Virus record (IMG/VR): IMGVR_UViG_3300030107_003571
Location: 10,000-35,916 of that record
DNA: 25,917 nucleotides
Origin: a virus
Direction: 5' to 3' (one strand)
Shown: piece after piece, positions 6,101 through 13,432 of the stretch
How the letters are laid out: the number at the start of each line of letters is the position of its first letter
Position numbering within the stretch: the first letter of the stretch is position 1
Notes under the pieces: generated by a model
What the model saw: the letters and a program-made list of their open reading frames with translations, nothing else
Database searches by the model: none
Told to the model about the DNA's origin: nothing
Made by a program: the position numbers and the translations under genes

Positions 6101-6772
6101 GATATATATGGTAGACGGCTTGCTTCCGATTTAAAAGATAGTGATACAGCAAGACCTACTCAGATTATAGGAAAAGTAGAAGGACCACAAACACAAAAAC
6201 CTACTGCTGCAATGCGTGGTAAATCAGGAACACGAGTAGTAAATATAGCTGAAAATGTCAGACATTTAAGTGATCCTAATTGGCTTGCTTCACAAGGAGT
6301 GAATTTAAATCAAGTATCTCCTAAACAATTAGTTGGAGAATACTTACAACAATTACAAACTAAAACTGGTAATGCTGATTTAAAAGCGTATCTACAAAGA
6401 AGAAATCAATCAAGACCTGCTACTTATGAAAATACTTATACAAATTTACAAGGTAATAGAGTTAATCTTAATACAGAGGTTGAACCTTCTGTAACTCAGA
6501 CTAATGTTGCACAATCTTCAAATTATCCTGCTGCACAAAATCAAGTGAAGTACGTACCTGCTAATCCAAAATCTCTTCCCATAACTCCTAGTGAGATAGA
6601 AAAAGCTGAACGTATGCATTTACTAAATTATATTTCTGCTGCACATGGTCAAATTAAGGGTGGGGCAAGAGCTGGTGGTACTAAAATGAGAAATAAATTA
6701 ACTCCTTATCAATCACCTTCTGATGCAATGATTAATCAGTTGGTAATGAAAAGAAGAATGGAGCGTCTTTAA
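3200..6772 (+). CDS. Large virion-type protein, 1190 aa, probable internal/ejection protein
   Basis: A single uninterrupted 1190-codon frame opens the plus-strand operon. Residues about 53-73 are a Gly/Ala-rich hydrophobic segment (GGAIAAVAGLAGLGAAALAA) able to insert in a membrane. The rest is polar, low in Cys and rich in Gln, Asn, Arg and Pro, with long stretches that look disordered. An internal repeat is visible: residues ~127-173 (DERDFVNEALD...LEAEISPRRLSEKR) and ~344-389 (KEQDFVEQALD...LEGIGWELKKSRK). A helical Lys/Glu-rich stretch lies near 740-830. No enzyme motif is seen. Size, composition and neighbours fit an internal virion protein injected with DNA. A tail role is possible. Confidence 0.65.
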   Translation: MAVAAADFYTYARATGTPLPQNKKEEAELVPAINQWKRNQLRQQRQEENNINGGAIAAVAGLAGLGAAALAASRGGLRTRVTNAVDPTSGSRISTGVGGLQQDLNEKVTQSRDWDDYRDSITLKTQVDERDFVNEALDKVERDAIRQSSIGEYTPQELAALEAEISPRRLSEKRTRERIREGGEQVRQRIVKGLELPEPSWEQTDVVQSREPKVTAVSPKQVLALPPAKVQQEIKDPWDIPAVTNNDVNSPITTNDFLQKEGPGKYIDPEKVTNNSVANVPKSTTTEDQTISAINSAEDQDTGRIYNEIVTDPNVDTSNLDDVNLQNISENLPPPQQEQRVGVSKEQDFVEQALDQKLYNRLRFQSEELNRDELKALEGIGWELKKSRKAAQPKPWENKDFNADRIANTPPIKTGNAIVDSLIGRLPTAVVAADEIARQGVKDVTDAARSIKKAVVENAPSNLPDFSRVPPSGTNTSATVQLSDGSTAGPLYPFKQAWRGLTGGTSVDAVEESVDAAIAKGKVIDSDVEGVDKTYVLNERDQIIHEIGAKSDLPINTPKDVTDLSQTQLSRLLQRQRYEIASQLRQKGEPITPGKIERELEKFYGPKSYDYVRKLNEELKQKGLPTKNIRNITKRKHAMQLGATYDPDFFDNVNLKSVQIAGENIPVIPSRRFTEAKTPYTGKAYLDDYSDSLKTPFFSEDTALRLKEQVDDKKNWVSVRRAEVESDIAEIYKERKIKAEQEGKKVAAQLKIAESKGQIGLVKKLSNQLENIRKVWKNPSLGYYRQGDIRLAEGRLRGLARKEIEMQGEIADLKVPLRLSEQPENAGKRVYFETDTTGGRGQKIGKQLPDVDLADEVVDDIDRIRTPMIDPESVELRSEYRIKDTELKGSGGRKQAEALSPRPDNTLDTLVPLQQRGTGEGLLDSRRLNRQTTRPVVDAIEPDRAGSDPGGLEESPRIFEDEQGGVTDIYGRRLASDLKDSDTARPTQIIGKVEGPQTQKPTAAMRGKSGTRVVNIAENVRHLSDPNWLASQGVNLNQVSPKQLVGEYLQQLQTKTGNADLKAYLQRRNQSRPATYENTYTNLQGNRVNLNTEVEPSVTQTNVAQSSNYPAAQNQVKYVPANPKSLPITPSEIEKAERMHLLNYISAAHGQIKGGARAGGTKMRNKLTPYQSPSDAMINQLVMKRRMERL

Positions 6773-7003
6773 ATGACTAATAAAAAGAAAAAGGATAAAA
6801 AAAAGAAAAAGGATTGGATCGGTTCTGCAATAGATCGTCCAGGTGCTTTCACAGCTAAAGCAAAGAAACGTGGTATAACCTCTGCTCAACTACAAGAGAA
6901 TGTTTTAGCCAATCCAGATGAGTATGATGAGAAGACAGTCAAGCAAGCTAATCTTCGCAAGACATTAGTTGGTCTTAATAAAAAGAAAAAAGCTAAAAAG
7001 TAA
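6773..7003 (+). CDS. Lys-rich basic small protein, 76 aa
   Basis: A 76-residue protein with Lys-rich termini (MTNKKKKDKKKKKDWIG and LVGLNKKKKAKK) around a compact core, DWIGSAIDRPGAFTAKAKKR, and a helix that contains NPDEYDEKTVKQANL. The core follows a pattern (WIxxAIxxPGAxxxxAKK) that I recall from small proteins common in marine tailed phages. Its role there is unclear, with DNA packaging or virion association suggested. The gene starts directly after the stop of the 1190-aa gene and ends directly before the next ATG. The strong positive charge suggests nucleic-acid contact. Confidence 0.7.
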   Translation: MTNKKKKDKKKKKDWIGSAIDRPGAFTAKAKKRGITSAQLQENVLANPDEYDEKTVKQANLRKTLVGLNKKKKAKK

Positions 7004-7657
7004 ATGGTTAAAGACGCACGACTAGATCTAGGACGTTACATTTCTAATCCTTTTAATAAAAGAGGTGAAGTAACAAAGCGTTTAGATTTTAATGACCTAT
7101 TTAAATCAAAAGCTGCAGATGGAGAATATCCTTGGAATCCTTCTCGTTTTACTAGTCGAGATCTTTTAAAGCGTTCAATGACTAGAAAAACAACGTTAAA
7201 TCCTGATCTTAACTTTGTTGGTAATTCTCCTTTCTTTGATGAGAATAGATCTTCTACTCAAGACTATGAAGTGTTTGAAGGAATAGGAAGATTTAACAGA
7301 CCATTTGATTATGACTTTGAAGAAGGTAGACCACGTACTAAACAAAGACCTGAAGAACAACCTGATTTTAATCAAGAATGGTTAGAAGCTTATAACATTA
7401 GTCCTACATTAAATCCTGGAGAAAATGCTAAAAACCCAATGCCTCGTATGCGTAATCCTGATCCTAATGGTTACTTAATGGCAGAAGCTAAAAATGCAGT
7501 TGAATCAGAAGAAGAAGGTGATGCATCTATTGCTGAATTATTATCTAGACAGAAAAAAGTAGTTACAGAACAAGCAAAAGCAACAGAAGAAGTACAAGGA
7601 GATAAAGCTGTAAAAGAATCTAAGGATAGTCCAGATAAAATAGAAACAACTGGATAA
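7004..7657 (+). CDS. Hypothetical structural-type protein, 217 aa
   Basis: A 217-residue protein that starts immediately after the preceding stop. The N-terminal half is basic and rich in Arg, Asn, Phe and Pro, with little predicted helix. The C-terminal 60 residues are acidic and Glu/Lys/Ala-rich (ESEEEGDASIAELLSRQKKV...) and probably helical or disordered. No hydrophobic segment or catalytic motif is visible. It sits in the block of presumed internal virion proteins, and co-transcription is evident from the zero spacing. Family not recognised. Confidence 0.65.
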   Translation: MVKDARLDLGRYISNPFNKRGEVTKRLDFNDLFKSKAADGEYPWNPSRFTSRDLLKRSMTRKTTLNPDLNFVGNSPFFDENRSSTQDYEVFEGIGRFNRPFDYDFEEGRPRTKQRPEEQPDFNQEWLEAYNISPTLNPGENAKNPMPRMRNPDPNGYLMAEAKNAVESEEEGDASIAELLSRQKKVVTEQAKATEEVQGDKAVKESKDSPDKIETTG

Positions 7658-7661
7658 ACAA

Positions 7662-8144
7662 ATGGCATTTAGTTTAGCTAGAAATGTATATAAAGGAGTT
7701 AGTAAATTACCTTTAGGACAAAGGTTTTTAGAACGTGGTGGAAAAGAATTAATTGGACAATCTCTACCTGGTGCTCTTATAACTACAGGCATCTCAACAA
7801 TGGTTACGGGTAATCCTTTTGCAGGTGCCTTAGTAGGAGGAGCTGACTTAGTTTCTAGTTCCGTATTAGCAAGAGGTTTAGCTAGTACTGGTTTAAATAA
7901 TTTTTTAGCAAAGAGAGGTTTACCACAAACTGCAGGTAGATTTCACCGTTCTGTTGATTTAAGTAAGGCAAGAACAATGAGAGATGTTGCAAAACAACCT
8001 CTTGTTTATCACAGTAGTATGCCTCAAAACATGGCAATGTTAGTTGGAAGTGTAGGTTCAACATTAGCTTTAGAACCTATGTTTTATCCACAAAGAACTG
8101 CACAGACACAACAACTGGCAGAACTTAGATATATGACAGGTTAG
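7662..8144 (+). CDS. Gly/Ala-rich hydrophobic virion-type protein, 160 aa
   Basis: A 160-residue protein. Residues ~25-75 are largely hydrophobic and rich in Gly, Ala, Leu and Thr (GKELIGQSLPGALITTGIST, then VTGNPFAGALVGGADLV). A second hydrophobic stretch near 125-142 contains MAMLVGSVGSTLALEPMFY. Such segments without a cleavable signal are typical of phage proteins that enter the host membrane during DNA ejection. The assignment is inferred from composition and position. The family is not recognised. The gene begins 4 nt after its neighbour and ends 10 nt before the next. Confidence 0.65.
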   Translation: MAFSLARNVYKGVSKLPLGQRFLERGGKELIGQSLPGALITTGISTMVTGNPFAGALVGGADLVSSSVLARGLASTGLNNFLAKRGLPQTAGRFHRSVDLSKARTMRDVAKQPLVYHSSMPQNMAMLVGSVGSTLALEPMFYPQRTAQTQQLAELRYMTG

Positions 8145-8154
8145 GAGAAATAAT

Positions 8155-9132
8155 ATGTTTGCTCGAATACAAAAAGGATGGGATAGAGCAGTTGCTTTAA
8201 CAGGGCAGCAAGGTAGATATAGTAATAGTGTTTTTGATCCTCGTTTTTATAAAGAATTAGCTAAAAGTGAAACGCAGAAAAGAAATAAAGTTACTGGAAC
8301 AGGAATGGGGAAAAGTGTTGGTTTTACAGGGACAGCTCAACCTATTACGTTATTAAAAACACCTCTACAGTTTGCAGGTGCAGTAGCAGCACGTTTAGTT
8401 ACCGATTTAGGAGAAGATGCAAGTCGTAGATTTTATTGGCATTACAATCATCCAAATCCTATTTCAGATTCAGTTTCAAATAAATTTTTAGGTAAAAAAT
8501 TAGCAGCAGATTTGAAACCAAGACAAATAGGAGGTAGTGGTAGATTTAACCCTACTCAGCGTAGTCTTATACGTCTTGCTGCAGTTGGAATACCTGTTGG
8601 TGCATCATTAGGTCATTTAGATTTAACAAACCCTGGAGAACTATTTAGAGCTAAAGGTTTTAAACAGAAATATACAGAAAAAGGACAAGAAGATAGAAGA
8701 CAGACTGCTCAAGCTGCTCCAGAATTTGTAGATAGAGTTTTATTAGGTAGAAGAGGACAACCACTTAAGTATGAAACAGCAAAACAAGATATTCCTGATT
8801 TAACACCTGAAAGATATGGCAGATATATGAAACATGCATATCAAAATAAAGGACTAACAGGTTTAGGTTTACTGAAATTTACAGGTGAAAATTTAGAAGG
8901 TTATCCTGAACTTAGTGTTGTAGGTTTCCCAGCTGGTTTACAAGCAATTGGAGCAGGTACAGGTGGAACTATAGGATTAAATAAAGCATTACAAACAAAA
9001 GCAAGTGCTCCAAGAATTGCAGCTCGAAGTGGTAAATATGCTTTAGCTGGAGCCTTAGCTGGAAAATTATCTAATATGGCAATTGCAGCTGCTAACAGAC
9101 CTCAGTATCCTTCAACATTAAGTTATAGCTAA
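8155..9132 (+). CDS. Virion-type protein, 325 aa
   Basis: A 325-residue protein whose ATG follows a good Shine-Dalgarno (GGAG, 7-nt spacing). It is basic and rich in Gly, Lys, Arg and Ala, with moderately hydrophobic stretches near 140-155 (AAVGIPVGASLGHLDL) and in the C-terminal quarter (FPAGLQAIGAGTGGTIGLNK and ALAGALAGKLSNMAIAAA). No catalytic motif is seen. Its composition matches the adjacent 160- and 316-residue proteins, suggesting parts of one internal or ejection complex. That is an inference from context. A 50-nt AT-rich gap follows. Confidence 0.65.
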   Translation: MFARIQKGWDRAVALTGQQGRYSNSVFDPRFYKELAKSETQKRNKVTGTGMGKSVGFTGTAQPITLLKTPLQFAGAVAARLVTDLGEDASRRFYWHYNHPNPISDSVSNKFLGKKLAADLKPRQIGGSGRFNPTQRSLIRLAAVGIPVGASLGHLDLTNPGELFRAKGFKQKYTEKGQEDRRQTAQAAPEFVDRVLLGRRGQPLKYETAKQDIPDLTPERYGRYMKHAYQNKGLTGLGLLKFTGENLEGYPELSVVGFPAGLQAIGAGTGGTIGLNKALQTKASAPRIAARSGKYALAGALAGKLSNMAIAAANRPQYPSTLSYS

Positions 9133-9182
9133 TATATGTACTCTGATAAAATAAATATATTAGATAAGTATTATTAAAGATA

Positions 9183-10133
9183 ATGTTCCCAATAACAGAA
9201 GGCACAGGCGGACGAAATCCACTACTTAATCGAAATCAAAATGATATATTTTCAATAGTAGGAGAAGGTACAAATAAAACATATAGACCAGGTGGTGGTG
9301 GCAATATGGCTTTAGCAGGTCAAGGTTTAATTGGTCAGTGGGGTTTAAGTACAGTAATGGATGATCTAGGGAAAAAGGTTGGTCCATATGGTACTGCTCT
9401 TAAAGAAACATTATTGGGTGAGGGTAGTAAGATTGGAAAAAATCTTCCAGGTCAAGCAAAAGGTGTATCAAAATCCATAGCTCAGACAATTGCTCCAAAA
9501 GCTTATGCAGAAGCAGTTCAAAGAGGTAATCAGGCTTATCAGCAAAGTATGGATGCTGCTAGAACTTTATATAGAGGTAAGGGTGGATTGAAAGGTGCAA
9601 ACTTACTTAATGCAAAAACAGCAGCAAATATCGCAAGAATAAAACCAGGATTACAAGTAGCAGGTAGATGGGCTGGTAGACGTGTTCCATTATTAGGAGC
9701 AGGACTTGATCTTGCTGCAGGTGATCCATTAGGAGCAGCAGGAACACTTGCAGGAGGTGCTATAGGAGGTGCCTTAACATTAGGAAGTCCTCTTGGTATA
9801 GCTGTTGGTTCAATGGTTGGTGGTCCAATTGCTCGTGGAATAAGAAACGTAGGAGGCCGCTTTGTTGGACTTGGTACTCCAGGTGATCCTTTAAGTGGTT
9901 CTAAAGATGCAGTTTTATTTGGCGTACCTTTAAGTCCATATGCCAAAACTGTTAAAGATCAAGAAAAACGATTGAAATTATATCAAGAAGGTGAAGGTAA
10001 ATTATTACAAGAAGCAAATGAAAGACAAATGGAAAGGGAAATGAAATTAATGCAATTAGGAATGTTACAAAGCCAGATGCAATCAGGAGCTGCTGCAATG
10101 AGTCAGTTAATGGCTAATAACCCTTATACTTAA
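9183..10133 (+). CDS. Gly/Ala-rich membrane-active virion-type protein, 316 aa
   Basis: A 316-residue protein with three parts: an N-terminal polar, Gly-rich region; a central long hydrophobic Gly/Ala/Leu stretch (about residues 173-220, including LAGGAIGGALTLGSPLGIAV); and a C-terminal amphipathic helix rich in Met, Gln and Glu (about 260-310). This profile suits a pore- or channel-forming ejection protein, a proposal based on composition only. The start lacks a clear ribosome site. The short sequence TATTATTAAAG precedes it and also occurs before the large terminase gene. Confidence 0.65.
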   Translation: MFPITEGTGGRNPLLNRNQNDIFSIVGEGTNKTYRPGGGGNMALAGQGLIGQWGLSTVMDDLGKKVGPYGTALKETLLGEGSKIGKNLPGQAKGVSKSIAQTIAPKAYAEAVQRGNQAYQQSMDAARTLYRGKGGLKGANLLNAKTAANIARIKPGLQVAGRWAGRRVPLLGAGLDLAAGDPLGAAGTLAGGAIGGALTLGSPLGIAVGSMVGGPIARGIRNVGGRFVGLGTPGDPLSGSKDAVLFGVPLSPYAKTVKDQEKRLKLYQEGEGKLLQEANERQMEREMKLMQLGMLQSQMQSGAAAMSQLMANNPYT

Positions 10134-10151
10134 GAAAGGAGATTATTAATT

Positions 10152-10832
10152 ATGTCAAGTTCATACTTTAATATAAGAAAAGGATTAGAAGATTTTATAC
10201 CAAATAGTGGGTACGATTTCAGTTCAAGTCCAAATGTTTTTGGAATGGACATTGGAAATATGACAAGCTTTGGGACAACTCTTGGAATTCCAAAACAAGG
10301 AAATATACTTCAACAATTTGGAGAATATCTTGCACCTTCTTGGCAAAATTCTGCAAATCCAAGTGTTCGTTCAGGACAATTGAAAGAATCTGGACAATCT
10401 AAATGGTTAGGGAATTATATTAAATCAGGAGGCACACTTAGTAATGAATCAGGAGAGGATACTATTTTAGGTGAATTAAAAAAGAAAGCCGAAACGAAAA
10501 CAGATACTACAAGTAGTGTAGATGATGGTGTATTAACAGAGCATGAAAAAAAACTAGCAATAAATGCTGCTGAGCATGAACATAATCTGGACTTGCAAAA
10601 GAAATATTTAGAACAAACGGGTACACAATTAAAGGATTTATCACAATTTCAATTTCTATTAGGACAAATGAGTAAATTACCTGATCGCATGTCTCTAGGT
10701 AATATGATGAGAGCAGATGCTTATAAAAATCAAGGAGATAGATCTGTTACTTCTAATATAGGTTTGATGAATAACATGGGTTTACCTGGAGGATTAGCTC
10801 AATTTAGTTATGACTTTCAACGGTTTGGTTAG
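10152..10832 (+). CDS. Hypothetical virion-type protein, 226 aa
   Basis: A 226-residue protein with a strong ribosome binding site (AAAGGAG, about 10 nt before ATG). The first 110 residues are Ser/Gly/Asn/Phe-rich and probably extended. Residues ~130-185 form a charged helix, likely coiled coil (EHEKKLAINAAEHEHNLDLQ then KKYLEQTGTQLKDLSQFQFL). The end is Met/Gly-rich. No membrane segment or enzyme motif is seen. It belongs to the same co-oriented block and may be a structural partner of its neighbours. Confidence 0.65.
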   Translation: MSSSYFNIRKGLEDFIPNSGYDFSSSPNVFGMDIGNMTSFGTTLGIPKQGNILQQFGEYLAPSWQNSANPSVRSGQLKESGQSKWLGNYIKSGGTLSNESGEDTILGELKKKAETKTDTTSSVDDGVLTEHEKKLAINAAEHEHNLDLQKKYLEQTGTQLKDLSQFQFLLGQMSKLPDRMSLGNMMRADAYKNQGDRSVTSNIGLMNNMGLPGGLAQFSYDFQRFG

Positions 10833-10879
10833 TTTAAAATAATAAGATGATTAAAGAACAAGGGAGGGAAAAATAAATC

Positions 10880-11362
10880 ATGGTAGCACCTTTAATAGGT
10901 TGGAAAGCCGCATCAATTTTAGGAGGAAGTGCACTTTTAGGTGGATTGATTCAAAATAGAGGTGCAGCTCAAGGGGCACAAGCACAAGCTGACATGATGT
11001 ATCAGCAAGGTTTGCAGAATGTGTGGAATATTGAGGAGATGCGTAGTAGAAATAAAGGTCTTTTAGGTGAAGCGATTGCTAATAGAAATTTTATAAGAAC
11101 TGGAAATGAACAAAGACAAAAACTTGCAAAAGATTTTGGAATGTTTGAAGCAGGTCCTCTTGCTAGAGAAAGAGGAAAATCAATGGTTGATGCTACAGCA
11201 CGAATGAATGCTTTAGAATTAGGGGAAGATGCTACAGCATTAAGAAAACGAAAAAACTGGGAATCCTTACAAAATCAATTAGCTTTACGAGCAGATGAAG
11301 CTAATCGAAAATGGGGTTTTGTCCCTAGTAGAAATCCCTTTGGATTTGGAGGTACTGCATAA
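10880..11362 (+). CDS. Virion-type protein with N-terminal hydrophobic segment, 160 aa
   Basis: A 160-residue protein. Residues 3-26 (APLIGWKAASILGGSALLGG) form a hydrophobic Gly/Ala-rich segment, followed by a long charged helix rich in Arg, Gln, Ala and Glu up to residue ~145. This layout, one membrane-like segment plus an amphipathic helical body, is frequent in small internal virion proteins of marine podo- and siphoviruses. A GGGAGG site lies upstream with rather long spacing. The stop overlaps the next start as TAATG, so translation is probably coupled. Confidence 0.65.
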   Translation: MVAPLIGWKAASILGGSALLGGLIQNRGAAQGAQAQADMMYQQGLQNVWNIEEMRSRNKGLLGEAIANRNFIRTGNEQRQKLAKDFGMFEAGPLARERGKSMVDATARMNALELGEDATALRKRKNWESLQNQLALRADEANRKWGFVPSRNPFGFGGTA

Positions 11363-12408
11363 TGGGATCTAAAACAGTTGTACAGGCTCCGCCACCGCCT
11401 CCAAAAGATACAACAATGCAGGATTACCTGGAGTATCAAGGTAGAAAAGAAGATAGATTAGATTATCGTGATTGGGCTGCAAGTGTTCAAGATTATAAAG
11501 CAAAGAAAGGACAGCAACAAGCAGGTCGTGCTGGATGGCAAGATCATAAGAATTTAGTTCAAAATCAATTACAAAAAGGGCTACTTACTTATAATGAAGC
11601 TCAAAATCAGTTAACAGATTATGCAGATAAATATAAGTTAGCTGCTAATACAATTACTAGACCAGGAGAAGATCCTAGAAGAGGTTGGAGAGAAGCAGAT
11701 CGTCCTGATTCTTTCGATGAAATACCTGAATATGAAACACCAGAGCAATGGCAATCATGGTCGCCTAATCAAGCAAAGAACACTTTACAACAGTTCTATA
11801 CAGGTACTGGTGATATAGATCCTGTAACAGGTGAAACAGACCGTGGAATACTAGGTAGAAGACAAGATATAGGTGTTGAAGCAGCTTATCAAGATTTACT
11901 TGGTAGAGACGCTACTAGCGAGGAATTAGCATCAGCTAGAGATAGATTTAGCTCTGGTTATTACAAAGATATTGATAGTTTAAAAACTACTCTTACTCAA
12001 GGTGAAGAATATACAGATAAATTCCAAAATAGTTATTTAGCTAATTACTATGATACTCAATTTGGAAAAGAATTAAGAGACGATGAAGGCAAGAGAACAG
12101 GTAAACGTGAGTTTAGTTTTGATAAAACTCTATTGCCAAGTTATGGTGAAGATATGGAAAGAAGAACAGGAGTAACTTTACCTGATTTTGGTGATTCATT
12201 TGTAGGAACTCCTGGAGAAATTGATTTTCAATTAAGTAATGTTAGACAAACTCGTGATTATATATTTAATTCAGGTTTAACTGCATTACAAGGAGATATT
12301 AATAAAAATATTGCTGAACTTAAAGTTGAAGGTCAAAAAGAAATTACTAGAATTGCTAAAGAAGGTGACATTTATCAAGGTTTAGTTGGAGCATTTAATT
12401 TCTCTTAA
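11362..12408 (+). CDS. Virion-type protein with DUF4214-like segment, 348 aa
   Basis: A 348-residue protein that starts at the ATG overlapping the upstream stop. A Pro-rich start (VVQAPPPPPKDTT) is followed by charged helical sequence. Residues ~171-220 (GVEAAYQDLLGRDATSEELA through LTQGEEYTDKF) resemble the DUF4214 repeat (pattern YxxLLGRxxxxxxL). In that family the segment is found in bacterial surface and secreted proteins and in some phage structural proteins. The C-terminal ~80 residues are mixed, with a helical end. A virion location is inferred from context. I am fairly sure of the gene but not of the domain. Confidence 0.7.
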   Translation: MGSKTVVQAPPPPPKDTTMQDYLEYQGRKEDRLDYRDWAASVQDYKAKKGQQQAGRAGWQDHKNLVQNQLQKGLLTYNEAQNQLTDYADKYKLAANTITRPGEDPRRGWREADRPDSFDEIPEYETPEQWQSWSPNQAKNTLQQFYTGTGDIDPVTGETDRGILGRRQDIGVEAAYQDLLGRDATSEELASARDRFSSGYYKDIDSLKTTLTQGEEYTDKFQNSYLANYYDTQFGKELRDDEGKRTGKREFSFDKTLLPSYGEDMERRTGVTLPDFGDSFVGTPGEIDFQLSNVRQTRDYIFNSGLTALQGDINKNIAELKVEGQKEITRIAKEGDIYQGLVGAFNFS

Positions 12409-12456
12409 AAGATACATTACTGCTAAAATTATTTTAAGTTCAAAAAAAGTTTTGAA

Positions 12457-12630
12457 ATGAGTAATTCAGGTACTAACCCAGGACAAGACGACTATTTCGA
12501 TATTGCAAAATTCGAAGATCTATTAAATCGTCTAGAATCCTCTAAAGGTAGACAACAGCGTCAGAAGTCTGTAGAAGGTCGTCGTGATACATTTGCGGCT
12601 GGTCTAGCAAACATGATGAACAACTTCTAA
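12457..12630 (+). CDS. Small hypothetical protein, 57 aa, DDxFD motif
   Basis: A 57-codon frame (MSNSGTNPGQDDYFDIAKFE...) with an acidic N-terminal half and an Arg/Gln-rich basic middle (SSKGRQQRQKSVEGRRDTF). The motif GQDDYFDIAKF resembles VDDWFDLDKY in the next gene, so the two may share a binding motif or be diverged copies. No family is recognised. It starts 48 nt after the preceding stop, without a clear Shine-Dalgarno. Position just before the terminase genes suggests a packaging or virion role, unproven. Confidence 0.6.
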   Translation: MSNSGTNPGQDDYFDIAKFEDLLNRLESSKGRQQRQKSVEGRRDTFAAGLANMMNNF

Positions 12631-12653
12631 TTTTCTTATAGGATTTATTCGTC

Positions 12654-12902
12654 ATGACACGTAGCGTTCCCGAAGGTCAAACTGATGTCGATGACTGGTT
12701 TGATTTAGACAAATATAGACAGGCCGCTGGTGTCGCCTACGATTTTTCCAAAAAGAAAATGGAGGATGCTGGTGAGCAAGATAGAAAAACTATCGGTAAA
12801 AAAGGAACCGAGCAAAGAACGTCTGCTGCCCAAGAGCAAGAGTTCAAAACTAAAGACGAAGAAAGAGACTACAATCAGGCCCAACGAGCTTATAGATATT
12901 GA
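12654..12902 (+). CDS. Small charged protein, 82 aa, overlapping the small terminase gene
   Basis: An 82-residue, highly polar protein (MTRSVPEGQTDVDDWFDLDK...), acidic at the N-terminus and rich in Lys, Glu, Gln and Arg after that, probably helical. It shares the DDxFDxxK motif with the 57-residue neighbour. Its last ~130 nt overlap the beginning of the small terminase gene in another frame. The overlap contains the GGAGG that serves the downstream start, which implies translational coupling. Function unknown. Confidence 0.6.
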   Translation: MTRSVPEGQTDVDDWFDLDKYRQAAGVAYDFSKKKMEDAGEQDRKTIGKKGTEQRTSAAQEQEFKTKDEERDYNQAQRAYRY

Positions 12903-13389
12903 GCTATTTGAGTCATGGGTTGATGATTTAGATTCATCAACTCAAGAATCTTTCTGTTCTTTTTCATCTGATAATTATTCAGTCATTGAAATATATTTAT
13001 ATTCCCGATTCCTTGGTTATCGGGGATCTATTACTGCGTGTGATCTTTGGATAAAAAATAATCATCCTAAACCAGATCATCGTAAAAAACTCTTGTATGA
13101 GATTAATGAAATGCAAGAGGATATTCGTAAATTACGAGCTGATGTTGAAACAGGTTTAGTTAAGCGTGATGCAGGTGTTGCACGTATTGCTTCCATGCAA
13201 AAAGAAGTACGTGGACATATAGATCTAGTTGAGAAGTTTACTAATAGTAAAGATAGAAAAGGTTTATTAATGGCTGGTGCAGATCGAGCTATTAGAGAAT
13301 TAATGTTTATTTTTAAAGATGATCCAATTGAAATACCTTTAGAAGAAGCAACAATGAGTGTTTGGGCAAGGATGCAATTAGAAGAATAA
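12772..13389 (+). CDS. Probable terminase small subunit, 205 aa
   Basis: The protein sits directly upstream of the large terminase region and has the expected features: an N-terminal region rich in Lys and Ser, a helix-turn-helix-like segment (YLYSRFLGYRGSITACDLWI, about residues 71-90), and a long central helix probably used for oligomerisation (KLLYEINEMQEDIRKLRADV...). Small terminases bind the packaging site and recruit the large subunit. I choose GTG at 12772 because GGAGG lies 6 nt upstream. An in-frame GTG at 12730 lacks such a site. It overlaps the upstream 82-residue gene by 131 nt. Assignment rests on context and shape, not on a recognised family signature. Confidence 0.55.
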   Translation: MSKIEKLSVKKEPSKERLLPKSKSSKLKTKKETTIRPNELIDIELFESWVDDLDSSTQESFCSFSSDNYSVIEIYLYSRFLGYRGSITACDLWIKNNHPKPDHRKKLLYEINEMQEDIRKLRADVETGLVKRDAGVARIASMQKEVRGHIDLVEKFTNSKDRKGLLMAGADRAIRELMFIFKDDPIEIPLEEATMSVWARMQLEE

Positions 13390-13432
13390 CTAAAGTTAAA
13401 ATGGATTATATAAATATTTAAGGCTATAAATC

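Noticed and set aside
9539-9946. Open frame of 135 codons on the minus strand
   Set aside because: It lies opposite a Gly/Ala-rich gene. The antisense of such sequence gives Pro/Ala-rich frames without stops. No ribosome site and no gene context.
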